DNA of 64,000 bases from Gardnerella piotii (GTDB taxonomy: Bacteria > Actinomycetota > Actinomycetes > Actinomycetales > Bifidobacteriaceae), in the NCBI RefSeq assembly GCF_003397585.1, contig NZ_QJUV01000001.1:868001-932000 (forward strand), read 5' to 3'. This document shows positions 1 through 9,856 of the stretch, in pieces. Positions within the stretch are counted from its first letter, which is position 1; every line of letters begins with the position of its first letter. A model generated the notes under the pieces. The model ran no database searches, was not told the origin of the DNA, and saw only the letters and a list, made by a program, of their open reading frames with translations. Made by a program: the position numbers and the translations under genes.

Positions 1-766
1 CATCGTCAACCATCTCTACAAGCGCGTCAAGAGTCTGCTCAAAAGTCAAATCAGAATTATCTAGAGTTGTAACACCGTCTGCAGCTTTAAGAAAATGAGT
101 AACTTTAGAATCTTTAGCGTCTCGATCGCGAATATCGTCTTCTTCTAAAGATTCATTATTCTTAGATTCGCTATTTTGCGAATTTTCTTGCGCAATATCT
201 TGCTTGTTTCTGCGAGCTTGGCGCACTTCTTCGCGCGCAGTAAGAAGCACTCGAACTTGCGCATTAGGAGCCACAACAGTAGTAATATCGCGGCCTTCTG
301 CAACTATGCCTTCTCCGCTAGAGAAAGAATCCTCAGATGACTGCGCTGCAATATATGCGCGTTGTGCAGCAATAAGCATGCGTCGAACTGCAGGAATCGA
401 AGAAACCGTAGACACGCGCGAAGAAACTTCGCTGGAACGCAATTCTTCGCTAATATCTTCACTATCAATTACGACTACAGGATTTTTTGGATCAACGCTA
501 AATTCAGCATGATCTTCCGTAAACAATGCTCCAACAGCTTCAACAATTTGATTAAAGCGTTCTGCATCTGCCGAATTTGTTGGATTTCCTTCTTCGTCTA
601 ATTCAAGCTGAGTGCTTAAATCAATTCCTTGCTTTAGGCACCACCAAGCAGCAGCTCTATACATTGCACCCGTATCTAAATACGCAAAACCGTAGTATTG
701 TGCTAAAGCGCGAGAAGTAGAAGACTTGCCAACTCCTGCTGGTCCATCAATTGCTACACAAATCAC
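1..766 (-). CDS. cmk: Cytidylate kinase (3' end outside window; possible Cmk-Der fusion)
   Basis: Phosphorylates CMP/dCMP with ATP in the cytosol, for pyrimidine nucleotide supply. The reading frame starts at a GTG (766-764) behind an AAGGAGG ribosome site, and its first bases overlap the rluB stop by four (GTGA). A P-loop GPAGVGKSS lies at residues 8-16, followed by LDTGAMYRAAAWW and, later, AEGRDITTVV, both typical of CMP kinases. An acidic Asn/Ser/Glu-rich insert near residues 195-220 is unusual. About 255 residues are visible and the frame is still open at base 1. A normal Cmk ends near 225-230, and actinobacterial Cmk is often fused or coupled to the GTPase Der, so a Cmk-Der fusion is possible but not visible here. 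Confidence 0.93.
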   Translation of the reverse strand, partial: MICVAIDGPAGVGKSSTSRALAQYYGFAYLDTGAMYRAAAWWCLKQGIDLSTQLELDEEGNPTNSADAERFNQIVEAVGALFTEDHAEFSVDPKNPVVVIDSEDISEELRSSEVSSRVSTVSSIPAVRRMLIAAQRAYIAAQSSEDSFSSGEGIVAEGRDITTVVAPNAQVRVLLTAREEVRQARRNKQDIAQENSQNSESKNNESLEEDDIRDRDAKDSKVTHFLKAADGVTTLDNSDLTFEQTLDALVEMVDD

Positions 767-1536
767 AGGCCAACCTCCTTAGAAAGCGAGCGCACTTCTA
801 CTTGCGAAAGCACGCGATAAGACCCAGCTTTTAAGTCGCCCAACTTAATAGGGCCGATTTGCGTACGAACAAGACGCTTTACTGGGAAGCCAACAGCTCC
901 AAAAATCCTACGCACAATGCGATTTTTGCCAGAGTGCAAAACAACTTTTACGATTGTTGCATCGTGATTCTGATCGATTATTGCGCATCTGTCTAGCTTG
1001 ATCCAGCCGTCTTCCAGATTTACTCCTTGCGAAACTAGCCTGCGGCAAACCATTCCGTTGATTTTGCCTTCAACAGTTGCAATATACGTTTTTTCAACTT
1101 CGTACTTTGGGTGCATAACATGCTGGCTTAGCTCGCCATCGTTGGTCATTAAAATAAGACCTTCCGAATCGTAGTCCAAGCGACCCATGTGGAAAATTCG
1201 CTCGTATTTGTCTCCAACAATATCTCTTAAAGTAAAGCGACCTTTTGGATCATCCATTGCGCTCAAAACTCGCTTTGGCTTATTAAGCGCAAGCGTTACA
1301 AGCTTGTGATTGAACTTTACTCTGGATCCGTCTACGCGAATTTTTTGCTTACTTGGATCTACTCGAGTTCCGAGTGTTGTTACAAGCTCATCATCTACTT
1401 CAACACGCCCATCGAGAATAATCTCCTCACATTTGCGTCTTGAACCAAATCCCGCTTCAGCAAGTAGCTTTTGCAGTCGAACGGCATTTTTGTCATTTGA
1501 ATGCGCCTGATTGGCGCGGGAATATGCGTTTGGCAT
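763..1536 (-). CDS. rluB: 23S rRNA pseudouridine synthase, RsuA/RluB family
   Basis: Converts a uridine in 23S rRNA to pseudouridine. An S4 RNA-binding domain covers about residues 20-75 (QKLLAEAGFGSRRKCEEII). The catalytic domain follows, with the family motif GRLDYDSEG at 118-126; Asp121 is the expected catalytic residue. At 257 residues it is a normal length. The ATG at 1536 has a good ribosome site (GGGAGAACG). It is translationally coupled to cmk through the GTGA overlap, a common actinobacterial arrangement. RsuA-type paralogues cannot be fully separated by eye, so the exact target uridine is inferred. Confidence 0.93.
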   Translation of the reverse strand: MPNAYSRANQAHSNDKNAVRLQKLLAEAGFGSRRKCEEIILDGRVEVDDELVTTLGTRVDPSKQKIRVDGSRVKFNHKLVTLALNKPKRVLSAMDDPKGRFTLRDIVGDKYERIFHMGRLDYDSEGLILMTNDGELSQHVMHPKYEVEKTYIATVEGKINGMVCRRLVSQGVNLEDGWIKLDRCAIIDQNHDATIVKVVLHSGKNRIVRRIFGAVGFPVKRLVRTQIGPIKLGDLKAGSYRVLSQVEVRSLSKEVGL

Positions 1537-1774
1537 CGTTCTCCCAACGTGACCTATTGTATTAATTTAATCTTATTGATGTTTTATTTATGGCCATTTT
1601 TGCGTATTTTTTAATAATTTTTAATCATTTTTTAATACTCACAGCAAATTGCCACGTTTTTCTATACTAGCGTATGGCATAGCCGTGATACTATAGCAAA
1701 CGTTTGGTTGTGTTGCAAATAACAAAACAACATAAAAACAACACAACACGTACACATTAACGTAAGGAATTGTT
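1537..1774. promoter_or_regulatory. Divergent intergenic region, rluB / MIP channel
   Basis: This 238-base A+T-rich gap separates two divergent genes, so it should hold both promoters. On the + strand there is an extended -10-like element, TG followed one base later by TACTAT (1689-1694), about 80 bases upstream of the channel gene. No convincing -35 partner was seen. The + gene has a clear GTAAGGA ribosome site just before 1775. No RNA gene or repeat was recognised. Confidence 0.35.
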
Positions 1775-2722
1775 ATGAACAACACTTTGCAAAATAAATG
1801 TTCAAATGATGAGCAAAAAGCATCTGCTCCTGCACCTCTTATTTTTAGGATTTTTGCTGAATTTATTGCAAGCGTTTTTGCAATATTTACTATTTACACA
1901 TTCTCTTCTGTTGTAACAGCAATGTACGGCGTGAATGTTCTTTTGATTGCTGCAGGAACAGGCTTAGCTTACGCAGCAGCAATCAGTATAGCAGCTAAGG
2001 TTTCTGGAGGTCACGTTAATCCAGCAGTAACAATCGCTTCTATGCTTACTGGAAGAACTTCTTATATCTCTGGAATTTTATACATTATTGCGCAAGTTCT
2101 TGGCGCACTCGTTGCTGCTTCAATAACTGTTTTTATTCTTCCTCAAACTAAAATGGTTCCAGAAAAAACATGGTTTGCTCCTGTTGTAAACGGTTTTGAA
2201 AGCGCTTCTATCTCTGCAAATCAGCTAAAAAGCGTTAATGCTTCTTTTGGCGTTATCTCCGCATTAATCGTTGAGATTATTGCAGTTCTTATTATTGTTG
2301 CAACAGCAATGACGTATACGCGCGAAGATGGTAGTGCTAAATGCACGTATGCAGCACACATGGGTATTGCATACTCTGTTGGTGCTTTTATTACCTACCA
2401 AATTACTGGATCGGGTCTTAATCCTGCTCGCTCTACGGGTATTGCCATTCTTGCACAGTCTAAGAAATTAGCTGCTTCGCCATTAAGCCAACTTTGGGTA
2501 TTTTGGATTGCTCCTGTTTTTGCAGCAGCTCTTGTTGGATTCATTATGCTTATTAGCAAGCTTGTTCGTTCTTCTTCAAAAGACTCAATCAGTGCTAAAG
2601 AATCTAATAATTTTGGCGATTTAAGCTTGGATGATTCTTCCAAAAACACTTCAGCATCTAACGAAGAATCAGAAAATAGCGAGAATAAAGAAGTTAACCC
2701 ATTTTATAACGAAGACAAATAG
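1775..2722 (+). CDS. MIP-family channel (aquaporin / glycerol facilitator)
   Basis: Integral membrane pore for water or small neutral solutes. Both half-helix signatures are present: GGHVNPAVT with Asn82-Pro-Ala, and GSGLNPARS with Asn216-Pro-Ala-Arg. About six membrane helices lie between residues 20 and 265. By eye, the position that is His in water-selective AqpZ, twelve residues before the second NPA, is a small residue here (Ala204), as in glycerol channels. However, NPA-Arg is followed by Ser, as in AqpZ, so substrate is undecided. The last 45 residues are an acidic Ser/Asn-rich tail not needed for a channel. It is a single gene between minus-strand units. Confidence 0.9.
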   Translation: MNNTLQNKCSNDEQKASAPAPLIFRIFAEFIASVFAIFTIYTFSSVVTAMYGVNVLLIAAGTGLAYAAAISIAAKVSGGHVNPAVTIASMLTGRTSYISGILYIIAQVLGALVAASITVFILPQTKMVPEKTWFAPVVNGFESASISANQLKSVNASFGVISALIVEIIAVLIIVATAMTYTREDGSAKCTYAAHMGIAYSVGAFITYQITGSGLNPARSTGIAILAQSKKLAASPLSQLWVFWIAPVFAAALVGFIMLISKLVRSSSKDSISAKESNNFGDLSLDDSSKNTSASNEESENSENKEVNPFYNEDK

Positions 2723-2737
2723 TTAAAACAAAATAGG

Positions 2738-3115
2738 TTACATAAAAACAAAAATAGAAAAATACGTTATTAGCAAACCAAGTCCTAGTGCAATGCTTAG
2801 AAAAGAGTCAAAGGCAACGGATCTAACTTTCCAAGGGCTTCGTTGAGAGAAAATTAAGCGTATTATTCCAAGAATGATGGCTGTTGCAGAAATAATAACT
2901 GTGGCAGCCATTATTTTTCCTATAAAAGCTAATACAGCGCACACGCATACGATTATTGATACAATCCATTGCGCGTATGGCTTACCTTCTTTTACTTCCG
3001 AAACGTAGATATGATTGTTTGAGTTGCTATTCGCATTGCTATTCGCATCGTGCAATAATTCATCTTTATGATCAAATTTTAATTCGCTATCTTGATTCTT
3101 CTGTCTAATTGTCAT
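2738..3115 (-). CDS. Small membrane protein of unknown function
   Basis: Not recognised. From the ATG at 3115 it is 125 residues: a hydrophilic N-terminus of about 45 residues with an Asn/Ser/Ala repeat, two adjoining hydrophobic segments (about 47-87), a short basic loop (FSQRSPWKVR) and a C-terminal hydrophobic segment. The frame is open further upstream to 3160, but that extension would begin inside the terminator hairpin at 3131-3173, so 3115 is preferred. A 12-base unit is repeated exactly twice at 3025-3048, in frame. It lies downstream of purH but beyond its terminator, so it is probably transcribed separately. Confidence 0.6.
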   Translation of the reverse strand: MTIRQKNQDSELKFDHKDELLHDANSNANSNSNNHIYVSEVKEGKPYAQWIVSIIVCVCAVLAFIGKIMAATVIISATAIILGIIRLIFSQRSPWKVRSVAFDSFLSIALGLGLLITYFSIFVFM

Positions 3116-3130
3116 ACTTGTATAATACAT

Positions 3131-3173
3131 AAAAAGCCTTGGAAAGTATATTAAATACAATCCAAGGCTTTTT
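3131..3173 (-). terminator. Rho-independent terminator after purH (symmetric hairpin)
   Basis: Perfect 13-base arms (3131-3143 and 3161-3173) with core AAGCCTTGGA/TCCAAGGCTT surround a 17-base loop that is itself partly palindromic. Both flanks are A/T runs, so the hairpin could work in either direction. It sits about 80 bases downstream of the purH stop. Confidence 0.85.
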
Positions 3174-3255
3174 ACGTTAATATGATTAATCGAGCTAATC
3201 TAACTGACTAATCAGCTATTTACAGAAATACTAATTTGCAAATAGCGATTGATTT

Positions 3256-4938
3256 TTAGTGGAAGAAGTGCCTCGTTCCAGTAGTGTACATTGTTACGCC
3301 AGCCGCGCGCGCAGCTTCAAACACTTCCTCATCTCTAATAGACCCTCCAGGTTGAACTATTGCGCTTACACCTGCTTCTATCAAGATTTGCGGACCATCA
3401 GCAAACGGGAAGAATGCGTCGGATGCTGCAACAGAGCCTTTAGCACGTTCTAATCCATCTGCCAAAGTATTTGCTCTTTCAACTGCAAGATGGCAAGAAT
3501 CCACGCGATTAACTTGACCCATTCCGATTCCAACAGTTGCTAAATCATGCGCAAGCAAAATGGCATTAGACTTTACGCACCTAAGAGAACGCCATGCAAA
3601 CTCTAAGTCTTTTAAGGTTTCTTCGTTCGCTGGGTTTCCAGAAACAAGAGTCCAATTTTGTGGATTATCTCCAAAATCATCAATCTTATCTGCACTTTGC
3701 ACCAACGCTCCGCCGTCAATAGGATGCACTTGCAAACCTAAAACAGGCGGATTTGCAACCTTTAATATTCGCAAATTCTTCTTCTTAGTGCGCAATAACT
3801 CCAAAGCCTCAGGCTCGTAGTCTGGAGCAATAATTACTTCTGTAAAAATTGGACGCACACTTTGTGCCATTTCTAGAGTAACAGTTGAATTGCAAGCAAT
3901 CACTCCACCGTATGCGCTTACAGGATCGCAAGCGTGAGCCTTCGCATGAGCCTCTGCAGCTGTTGCACCTATTGCTAAGCCGCAAGGATTATTGTGTTTG
4001 CAAACAGCAACGGCAATTTGCGGAGCAAAATCCCAAACTGCACGCCATGCTGCATCCGCATCAACATAATTGTTGTAACTCATTGGCTTTCCACCAAGAA
4101 GCTCAGCTTGAGCTAAACCGCCATTATGCAACGGATCAAGATAAAGCCCAGCATATTGATGTGGATTCTCTCCATACCTAAGCTTACGTTCAAGAGTCCA
4201 TGTTCGCGTGTAGTCACATGGAAGTAACGAATCTTTGCTTGTTTTATCAAGCGAATCATCATTGTTATCTGTGTTTTCTATCATGCTTTGTGGCATTGGC
4301 CAAGCACTATTAGTCCATTGGCATATTGCAGCATCGTAAGCGGCTGTATGCTCGAATGCTTTATGCGCTAAGTATTCGCGCTCTTGCAAACTAAAGCCTT
4401 CGCCAGAAGCAATTCGATTAGCAAGCAATTTGTAATCTGCAGGATCTGTAATAACAGCTACAGACTTATGATTTTTAGCAGCTGCTCGAATCATTGAAGG
4501 TCCACCAATATCGATTTTTTCAATAATGGCGTCGTTTTTAGCGCCGCTCATAACTGTGTTCACAAAAGGATACAAGTTTACAACTACAGCATCGAATGGC
4601 TCAATATTCAAATCTTTAAGCTGCTTTACGTGATCCGAATTGCTCATATCTGCTAGGATTCCAGCGTGAATATGTGGATCGAGTGTTTTAACTCTACCAT
4701 CCAAACTTTCTGGGAATCCTGTTACATCCGACACTTGCGTAACGCTTACACCCAATTCTTGAAGCTTTGAAGCAGTTGAACCAGTTGAAACAACTTGAGT
4801 TCCACACTTTCTAAAAGCATCTGCCAGCGTTTCTAGTCCTTCTTTGCAAAATACTGAAACCAGTACTCGCTTTATTGACCTTTTACCTGTGGTTATCAGC
4901 ACATCTGCATTTTGTTCTTGCTCATGTATCTGTTGCAC
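3256..4938 (-). CDS. purH: Bifunctional AICAR transformylase / IMP cyclohydrolase
   Basis: Catalyses the last two steps of de novo IMP synthesis. The N-terminal MGS-like cyclohydrolase domain covers about 20-150 ([28 protein letters not shown]). The transformylase domain covers about 245-560, with RYGENPHQ at 254-261 and the catalytic CKHNNPCG at 313-320 (Lys314, His315). A Ser/Asp/Asn-rich stretch at 217-241 links the domains and is longer than usual, giving 560 residues against a typical 515-530. The start is GTG with an AAGGAGG ribosome site. It lies far from the other pur genes of the window, behind apt and a DUF6350 gene. Confidence 0.97.
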   Translation of the reverse strand: MQQIHEQEQNADVLITTGKRSIKRVLVSVFCKEGLETLADAFRKCGTQVVSTGSTASKLQELGVSVTQVSDVTGFPESLDGRVKTLDPHIHAGILADMSNSDHVKQLKDLNIEPFDAVVVNLYPFVNTVMSGAKNDAIIEKIDIGGPSMIRAAAKNHKSVAVITDPADYKLLANRIASGEGFSLQEREYLAHKAFEHTAAYDAAICQWTNSAWPMPQSMIENTDNNDDSLDKTSKDSLLPCDYTRTWTLERKLRYGENPHQYAGLYLDPLHNGGLAQAELLGGKPMSYNNYVDADAAWRAVWDFAPQIAVAVCKHNNPCGLAIGATAAEAHAKAHACDPVSAYGGVIACNSTVTLEMAQSVRPIFTEVIIAPDYEPEALELLRTKKKNLRILKVANPPVLGLQVHPIDGGALVQSADKIDDFGDNPQNWTLVSGNPANEETLKDLEFAWRSLRCVKSNAILLAHDLATVGIGMGQVNRVDSCHLAVERANTLADGLERAKGSVAASDAFFPFADGPQILIEAGVSAIVQPGGSIRDEEVFEAARAAGVTMYTTGTRHFFH

Positions 4939-4967
4939 CGGTCTTCCTCCTTGTGTTGGATGAGGAT

Positions 4968-6296
4968 TTATTTTTTATTAGCTTTTGAGCTGACTGTTCT
5001 AGTTGACTCAAGATTACTAGTTTCAGTTTTGCTCTCAAGCAAAGGTTGATTTTCGGATAAAATTTTATTGCTTAAAAGTCGAATACCAACTATTATTGCG
5101 CAAACAAAAAGAATAACAAGCCAAGCAAAGCCAAAACCGTATATTGTTAAATGGCCTAAGGAACGAAGACTTCTACTTACATTAACTCCAACATGTGCTA
5201 ATCTAAATCTTCCCAAACTACCATTCGCAAATAGAAGCAATACACTCATAACAAGTATTATTGCCATGCAAGACGCTACTAGAACTATTGCAGATTGAAC
5301 AAATGCAAAAGCTGTTTTCTTCCAGTCTACTTTATTGTTATCAAATATGATTCTAAGGTTGCACAACTTTGAGTACAAAATTATAAACGATGCCAAAATA
5401 GCGCACAAAACAAACAATATACTAACCGAAGCTGTTCTATAGAATGAATCTTTTATAGCATCTGGAAATATTGCAAAAAGTGGAATAGGTGGTAACGATT
5501 TTTTGCTAACAGAAAAAATACTAAAGCTTGCAATATCTCCAATGTTGAATCCTGCTCCAGAAATCCAAGATAATGCCCATAGTGCAATATTCGGCAACCA
5601 CACTAAACAGGCAATAGATGTTAAAATCCTAGAACCGATTTGCATTCCTAGCTTAGAAAATGCAATCTCAACGTTGCTTGAACCAACTACACACCAAAAG
5701 ATGATTGTTAAAAGTGCAACAATTGCGTAAATAACTAAAACACTTACAGAGCAATAAAAACAGATTTTTGCGCATTTAATTATTCGCTCAGAAAAATGCT
5801 TTGCCAACTTTTGTTTTATTTGTGCAAACGTAGAAGAATATGGAAAAACAGCAATCATCATAGCCAAAATATACACACAAACACTTTTTAGCAATATTAT
5901 TGGCAAAGAATCCAACAACTCAATATTAGTATTTTGGGATATTACATAATTTGCAAAAACCCAAACAAATAATCCTATTGAATTGGCTAATTGACCGCCT
6001 TTTAGCTTTCTCATTGCAATTGCAAGAGATGAAACTAAAAGAATTGTTAATCCAAGAGGAATAATCGTAAGAACAAAATCGTCAAAACCAAGACCAACAC
6101 CTTGTGCAAAAAGAAGTACGGCCCATGTTAAAGACATTGATGAATCAGAAAGATTACCAGTTCCTTCTTCAATCGAAATTACTAAAAGCGTTAAAGACAT
6201 AAACAACCCAACAATAAGAGCAAAAACAAAAATAGCTATTGCTGGAATAGCTAAACCCATCAAAACGCTAATAAGAGAAGATTTTAGTTTTTTCAA
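4968..6296 (-). CDS. DUF6350-family multi-pass membrane protein
   Basis: A very hydrophobic protein of 442 residues with about ten to twelve membrane segments and a short Ser/Thr/Lys-rich cytosolic tail. Its sequence character and its position immediately upstream of purH match the actinobacterial DUF6350 family, whose function is unknown; recognition rests on context as much as on sequence. The start is TTG at 6296 behind a GGGGAGA ribosome site; no better upstream start is visible. It ends 29 bases before purH, so the two are probably co-transcribed, and apt ends 95 bases upstream. Confidence 0.65.
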   Translation of the reverse strand: MKKLKSSLISVLMGLAIPAIAIFVFALIVGLFMSLTLLVISIEEGTGNLSDSSMSLTWAVLLFAQGVGLGFDDFVLTIIPLGLTILLVSSLAIAMRKLKGGQLANSIGLFVWVFANYVISQNTNIELLDSLPIILLKSVCVYILAMMIAVFPYSSTFAQIKQKLAKHFSERIIKCAKICFYCSVSVLVIYAIVALLTIIFWCVVGSSNVEIAFSKLGMQIGSRILTSIACLVWLPNIALWALSWISGAGFNIGDIASFSIFSVSKKSLPPIPLFAIFPDAIKDSFYRTASVSILFVLCAILASFIILYSKLCNLRIIFDNNKVDWKKTAFAFVQSAIVLVASCMAIILVMSVLLLFANGSLGRFRLAHVGVNVSRSLRSLGHLTIYGFGFAWLVILFVCAIIVGIRLLSNKILSENQPLLESKTETSNLESTRTVSSKANKK

Positions 6297-6391
6297 AATT
6301 GTTTCTCCCCTACGTTCTTAAAGTTTAGACTTGGATTATTTTGGATTATCTATGTATTTAACGCTTTTCCTAAAACTATTATTTGCTGTGT

Positions 6392-6973
6392 TTAAGCCGG
6401 CATTTTCATTAAGCTAGAGCACTTATAGGATTGCAAGTCGCTCATTCCGTTAATGCCCGTTAGCTCCATTACAAAGCAGAATCCAGCAACAACACCTTCG
6501 GATCTTTCAACAAGCCTTGCAGCAGCTTTTGCGGTTCCTCCTGTTGCAATCAAATCATCAACAATAAGAACACGCTGGCCAGGTTTAATCGAGTCTTTTT
6601 CAATCTCGATTTTAGCTTCTCCATATTCAAGAGAATACGATTCACTAATAACTTCTGGCGGCAACTTCCCTGCTTTTCTTACGGCAACAAAACCCTTATT
6701 TAAGCGTGCAGCTAATACTGGGCCAAATAAGAATCCACGAGCTTCAAGACCTGCAACTAAATCAAAAGAATCTTTAGAAACTGGCAAAGAATCAACAAGT
6801 GACTCAATAAGAATGTTCATACCACGAGCATCTGCAAATACTGGTAGAAAATCGCGAAAAACAATCTTTGGATTAGGGAATCCTGGAATTGTGCGAACAA
6901 GAGATGCTAAATAATTAGCATCTTCACTACTAACATTCTTTAGAGGCTTTACCGTAATATCAGTTGTTGTCAT
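6392..6973 (-). CDS. apt: Adenine phosphoribosyltransferase
   Basis: Salvages adenine to AMP using PRPP. The type I phosphoribosyltransferase signature [16 protein letters not shown] is at 135-150. The N-terminus has the Apt pattern [14 protein letters not shown] followed by [10 protein letters not shown]. At 193 residues it is slightly longer than the usual 170-180. It follows yajC after only 17 bases. In many actinobacteria secD and secF stand between these two genes; here they are absent. It lies upstream of a membrane gene and purH, placing purine salvage and synthesis on one strand unit. Confidence 0.95.
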   Translation of the reverse strand: MTTTDITVKPLKNVSSEDANYLASLVRTIPGFPNPKIVFRDFLPVFADARGMNILIESLVDSLPVSKDSFDLVAGLEARGFLFGPVLAARLNKGFVAVRKAGKLPPEVISESYSLEYGEAKIEIEKDSIKPGQRVLIVDDLIATGGTAKAAARLVERSEGVVAGFCFVMELTGINGMSDLQSYKCSSLMKMPA

Positions 6974-6990
6974 AATCCTAGCGTTCTATT

Positions 6991-7416
6991 CTAGTTTTCT
7001 TTATTTTCATTAGATTCGCTAGATTCTTGAACCTCGTTAGATTCATTGGATTCTTGCGATTCTTGCGATTCGTTATCTTCTGCGCTATTTGCATTATTAG
7101 CGCCTTCGGCACTATCTTCTTTATCGTAGCTATTAAAATCTACGCGAACGTAAACCCTGTTAACAGCACGGAAAGATACGCGAAGCAGACTACCTTCTGA
7201 ATCTAAAACAATCTCTTCGTGATCTGCATCAACGCTAACAACTTTACCAATAATTCCGCCAATGGTTATAACCTCAACGCCAGGCTTTAACGAATCATGG
7301 AAAGAACGCAATTCAGTTTGGCGCTTTTTCATGTTACGAGATTGGAACCACATGATACCAACCATGGCAATTACAAGAACAATAAGCATGCCATACTGTT
7401 GAAAGAATTGGGGCAC
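6991..7416 (-). CDS. yajC: Preprotein translocase accessory subunit YajC
   Basis: Small inner-membrane partner of the Sec translocase. One membrane helix lies at about 7-22, followed by the YajC core (QTELRSFHDSLKPGVEVITI, then GGIIGKVVSVD). The last 40 or so residues are a Glu/Ser/Asn-rich tail encoded partly by a 9-base repeat at 7049-7071. The start is GTG behind AAGGAGTTTATT. It sits directly downstream of ruvB, the classic actinobacterial order ruvB-yajC, but no secD or secF follows. Confidence 0.93.
   Translation of the reverse strand: MPQFFQQYGMLIVLVIAMVGIMWFQSRNMKKRQTELRSFHDSLKPGVEVITIGGIIGKVVSVDADHEEIVLDSEGSLLRVSFRAVNRVYVRVDFNSYDKEDSAEGANNANSAEDNESQESQESNESNEVQESSESNENKEN
7049..7071 (-). 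repeat. In-frame 9-base tandem repeat in yajC
   Basis: The unit gattcttgc (+ strand) occurs twice in perfect tandem (7049-7066), followed by a partial third copy. It encodes Glu-Ser-Gln/Asn units of the acidic tail. Because the period is a multiple of three, copy-number change would alter tail length without a frameshift. Confidence 0.75.
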
Positions 7417-7484
7417 AATAAACTCCTTAAGTTATCCAACCCTAAGACGGCAAAACACCGTCCAAATCAACTATTTTATGTTAT

Positions 7485-8573
7485 CTATCTGACATTATCG
7501 GGCGCTTTAAGACCTAAATGTTGCCAAGCTTTTTCAGTTGCAACTCTGCCTTTAGGTGTTCTAACAAGAAAGCCTTCTCGAACCAAATATGGTTCACAAA
7601 CAGTTTCCACAGTTTCCGACTCTTCTCCAACCATTGCAGCCAAGTTATTAAGCCCTACAGGACCACCATTAAATTGAACCACAATAGCTTTTAGAACAGC
7701 AATATCTAAACGATCAAGGCCTTGAGTATCTATTTGATACAAAGATAAAGCTTCGATTACAGACTCGCGATTTACTTCTTTAAGATTATGTACTACTGCC
7801 CAATCTCTAACACGCCTCAAAAGTCTGTTTGCAATTCTAGGAGTTCCCCTAGAGCGCAAAGCAAGCTCTTTTGCCGCTTGGCCTGCAAGATTTACGCCTA
7901 AAAGTGCGGAAGAACGCTCAATAAGCTTCTCTAGCTCTTCGTGAGGATAAAAATCCAAGTGAGCGGTAAAGCCGAAACGCGCACGAAGCGGAGAAGGAAG
8001 CATGCCTTCTCTAGTAGTTGCGCCAACAACCGTAAAATGAGGCAAAGTAAGCGGTATAGAAGACGCTCCAGGCCCTTTTCCAACCATAACGTCTACTCGA
8101 AAATCTTCCATAGCGATATAAAGCAACTCTTCTGCAGCGCGAGGAAGTCGATGAATCTCATCAATAAACAACACTTCACCTGTATCTAGAGAGCTTAAAA
8201 TTGATGCTAAATCCCCAGCATGTTGAATAGCAGGGCCAGAAGTAACTCGAATAGAAACACCTAATTCGTTAGCAACAATCATTGCTAAAGTTGTTTTTCC
8301 AAGACCAGGAGGACCCGCAAGAAGCATATGATCGGGAGGAACATTACGCAATCTTGCAGCATCCAAAAAAAGTTGCAATTGCGCTTTTAATAAAGGCTGA
8401 CCAATAAAACCATCCAGAGCATGAGGACGTAACTCCTCATCACTAATTTGCTCGTTTTCTATAGCACTAGAAGATACTATTCTTAATGAATCTTCTGATA
8501 CGCCAGTATTAACAGATTGCACGTTGTTGATTTTCTCGCTGTTGATTTTCTCGCCAAAACTCATAATCCTCAC
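7485..8573 (-). CDS. ruvB: Holliday junction branch-migration ATPase RuvB
   Basis: Hexameric motor that drives branch migration with RuvA. Walker [10 protein letters not shown] is at 87-95 and the Walker B FIDEIH is at 136-141; the winged-helix domain at the C-terminus includes [13 protein letters not shown]. The first 45 residues extend beyond the family core and contain a 15-base repeat. Its GTG start (8573) overlaps the ruvA stop; an ATG three codons in (8564) is also possible. It is co-transcribed with ruvA under the LexA-type box at 9241-9264. Confidence 0.96.
   Translation of the reverse strand: MRIMSFGEKINSEKINNVQSVNTGVSEDSLRIVSSSAIENEQISDEELRPHALDGFIGQPLLKAQLQLFLDAARLRNVPPDHMLLAGPPGLGKTTLAMIVANELGVSIRVTSGPAIQHAGDLASILSSLDTGEVLFIDEIHRLPRAAEELLYIAMEDFRVDVMVGKGPGASSIPLTLPHFTVVGATTREGMLPSPLRARFGFTAHLDFYPHEELEKLIERSSALLGVNLAGQAAKELALRSRGTPRIANRLLRRVRDWAVVHNLKEVNRESVIEALSLYQIDTQGLDRLDIAVLKAIVVQFNGGPVGLNNLAAMVGEESETVETVCEPYLVREGFLVRTPKGRVATEKAWQHLGLKAPDNVR
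8526..8554 (-). repeat. In-frame 15-base duplication at the ruvB N-terminus
   Basis: Two copies of a 15-base unit (gttgattttctcgct on +), the second lacking agreement only at its last base, duplicate the five-residue block SEKIN/GEKIN. It lies in the non-conserved N-terminal extension, so little functional effect is expected. Confidence 0.75.
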
Positions 8574-9208
8574 CTGCCTCTATCCAGCGAAGACAAAGCC
8601 ATGCGCAAAACTGTTGGCATATCTTCATCTCTAATTGGCAAAGAAATATGCTCTTGTTTACAAACGCTTTCCACTGCTTTTTGAGCATCAAACTGCTTCC
8701 AGCCTAAAGACATCAATCCAACAACAACTTTTTGCATAGAAGAATCAATAAAATCGCTTATATTCTTGTTTACATTTTTATCCATGCTATCTTGTGCTAA
8801 TAAAGACACGTCAATAGAGCCTTTAAGCTCGAGGATAATTTTTTGTGCACCCTTTTTTCCCAACCCAGGAGCGGAAGAAAGAGCAGAAACATCTGAATCC
8901 GCAATAGCCTTAATCAAACGATCTACGCTTAATGTTGAAAGCAAAGAAAGAGCTACTTTAGGACCCACTCCACTAACTTTTTGTTGAATTTGAAGAAAAA
9001 TACGCTTTGCAGCCATACTTGTAAAACCATAGAGCGTAATAGCATCTTGACTAACTTGCAAAGACGTATAAACTCTAACTTCTTGACCTTCGCGCAAAGA
9101 TGATAAATCTGACGAAGGCATATATACCTCGTAGCCAACGCCACAAACACAGACAAGCGCACAACGCGAATCGATAGATTCCACTACGCCATTAAGCATA
9201 CCGATCAT
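8570..9208 (-). CDS. ruvA: Holliday junction DNA-binding protein RuvA
   Basis: Tetramer that holds the four-way junction and recruits RuvB. It has the N-terminal OB domain ([13 protein letters not shown]...), helix-hairpin-helix motifs around 70-130 ([27 protein letters not shown]) and a small C-terminal domain (about 155-212) that would contact RuvB. The length of 212 residues is normal. The ATG at 9208 has the ribosome site AAAGGTGAG. It is the first gene after a strong LexA-type palindrome, 33 bases upstream of its start. Confidence 0.96.
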   Translation of the reverse strand: MIGMLNGVVESIDSRCALVCVCGVGYEVYMPSSDLSSLREGQEVRVYTSLQVSQDAITLYGFTSMAAKRIFLQIQQKVSGVGPKVALSLLSTLSVDRLIKAIADSDVSALSSAPGLGKKGAQKIILELKGSIDVSLLAQDSMDKNVNKNISDFIDSSMQKVVVGLMSLGWKQFDAQKAVESVCKQEHISLPIRDEDMPTVLRMALSSLDRGR

Positions 9209-9240
9209 CAGCGCTCACCTTTCAAAATAAATCCCTACAG

Positions 9241-9264
9241 TCTATAGAACATCTGTTCTATAGA
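9241..9264 (-). promoter_or_regulatory. LexA/SOS-type operator upstream of ruvAB
   Basis: A perfect palindrome with 11-base arms around two central bases. The core is AGAAC-ATCT-GTTCT, matching the Gram-positive/actinobacterial SOS pattern GAAC-N4-GTTC. It lies between ruvC and ruvA, which places ruvAB but not yebC-ruvC directly under it. A related box stands at recA (19261-19274). Confidence 0.82.
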
Positions 9265-9268
9265 CATC

Positions 9269-9850
9269 CTACATACCTCGCCCGACAGAACTTGATCCGC
9301 GCGCCGCACGCAAAGACTCAGCCCACTTTCTTTGAGCATCTGTTAAATGCTGCTCTCGCTCTCCTCCTTGCAATGCGCCTGCAGGCCTAAGAGCATGGCA
9401 AATAGCTTGAGCTAAAGCATCTGCAGCATCTGCAGGAGTTGGTAAAACATTAAGATTCAAAAGACGCGCAACCATGCGCTCTACTTGCTCTTTGCCAGCA
9501 CTGCCACTGCCTGCAACAGCAAGTTTAACCTCCGTTGGAGTGTGTAAAGCAACAGGAATACCCCTTTGAGCTGCAACAAGCATAGCGATTCCTGCAACTT
9601 GAGCAGTTCCAAGCACCGTATTTCGATTTTCTTGAGCAAACACGCGCTCAATCGAAACAACATCTGGCGAAAACCTCTCGATTTTTTCCACAAGACCATT
9701 GTAAATTTCTAGCAATCTTAAATCTTGAGAAGTTTTTGGATTGCTTCTTAAAACATCGACGTGAATAAAAGAAAGCCGACGAGAAACGCCGGCTTCAATC
9801 ACGCCGACCCCGCAGCGAGTAAGCCCGGGGTCAACGCCCAAAATCATCAT
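9269..9850 (-). CDS. ruvC: Holliday junction endonuclease RuvC
   Basis: Resolves four-way junctions together with RuvAB. The expected acidic catalytic residues are visible: Asp7 in [10 protein letters not shown], Glu68 in SIERVF, and Asp141/Asp144 in [15 protein letters not shown]. At 193 residues, the last 35 form a basic/Gly-rich tail. It starts six bases after the yebC stop, with a ribosome site inside the end of yebC, so yebC-ruvC form a unit. The SOS-type palindrome lies just beyond its stop. Confidence 0.96.
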   Translation of the reverse strand: MMILGVDPGLTRCGVGVIEAGVSRRLSFIHVDVLRSNPKTSQDLRLLEIYNGLVEKIERFSPDVVSIERVFAQENRNTVLGTAQVAGIAMLVAAQRGIPVALHTPTEVKLAVAGSGSAGKEQVERMVARLLNLNVLPTPADAADALAQAICHALRPAGALQGGEREQHLTDAQRKWAESLRAARGSSSVGRGM

Positions 9851-9856
9851 TGGAAA

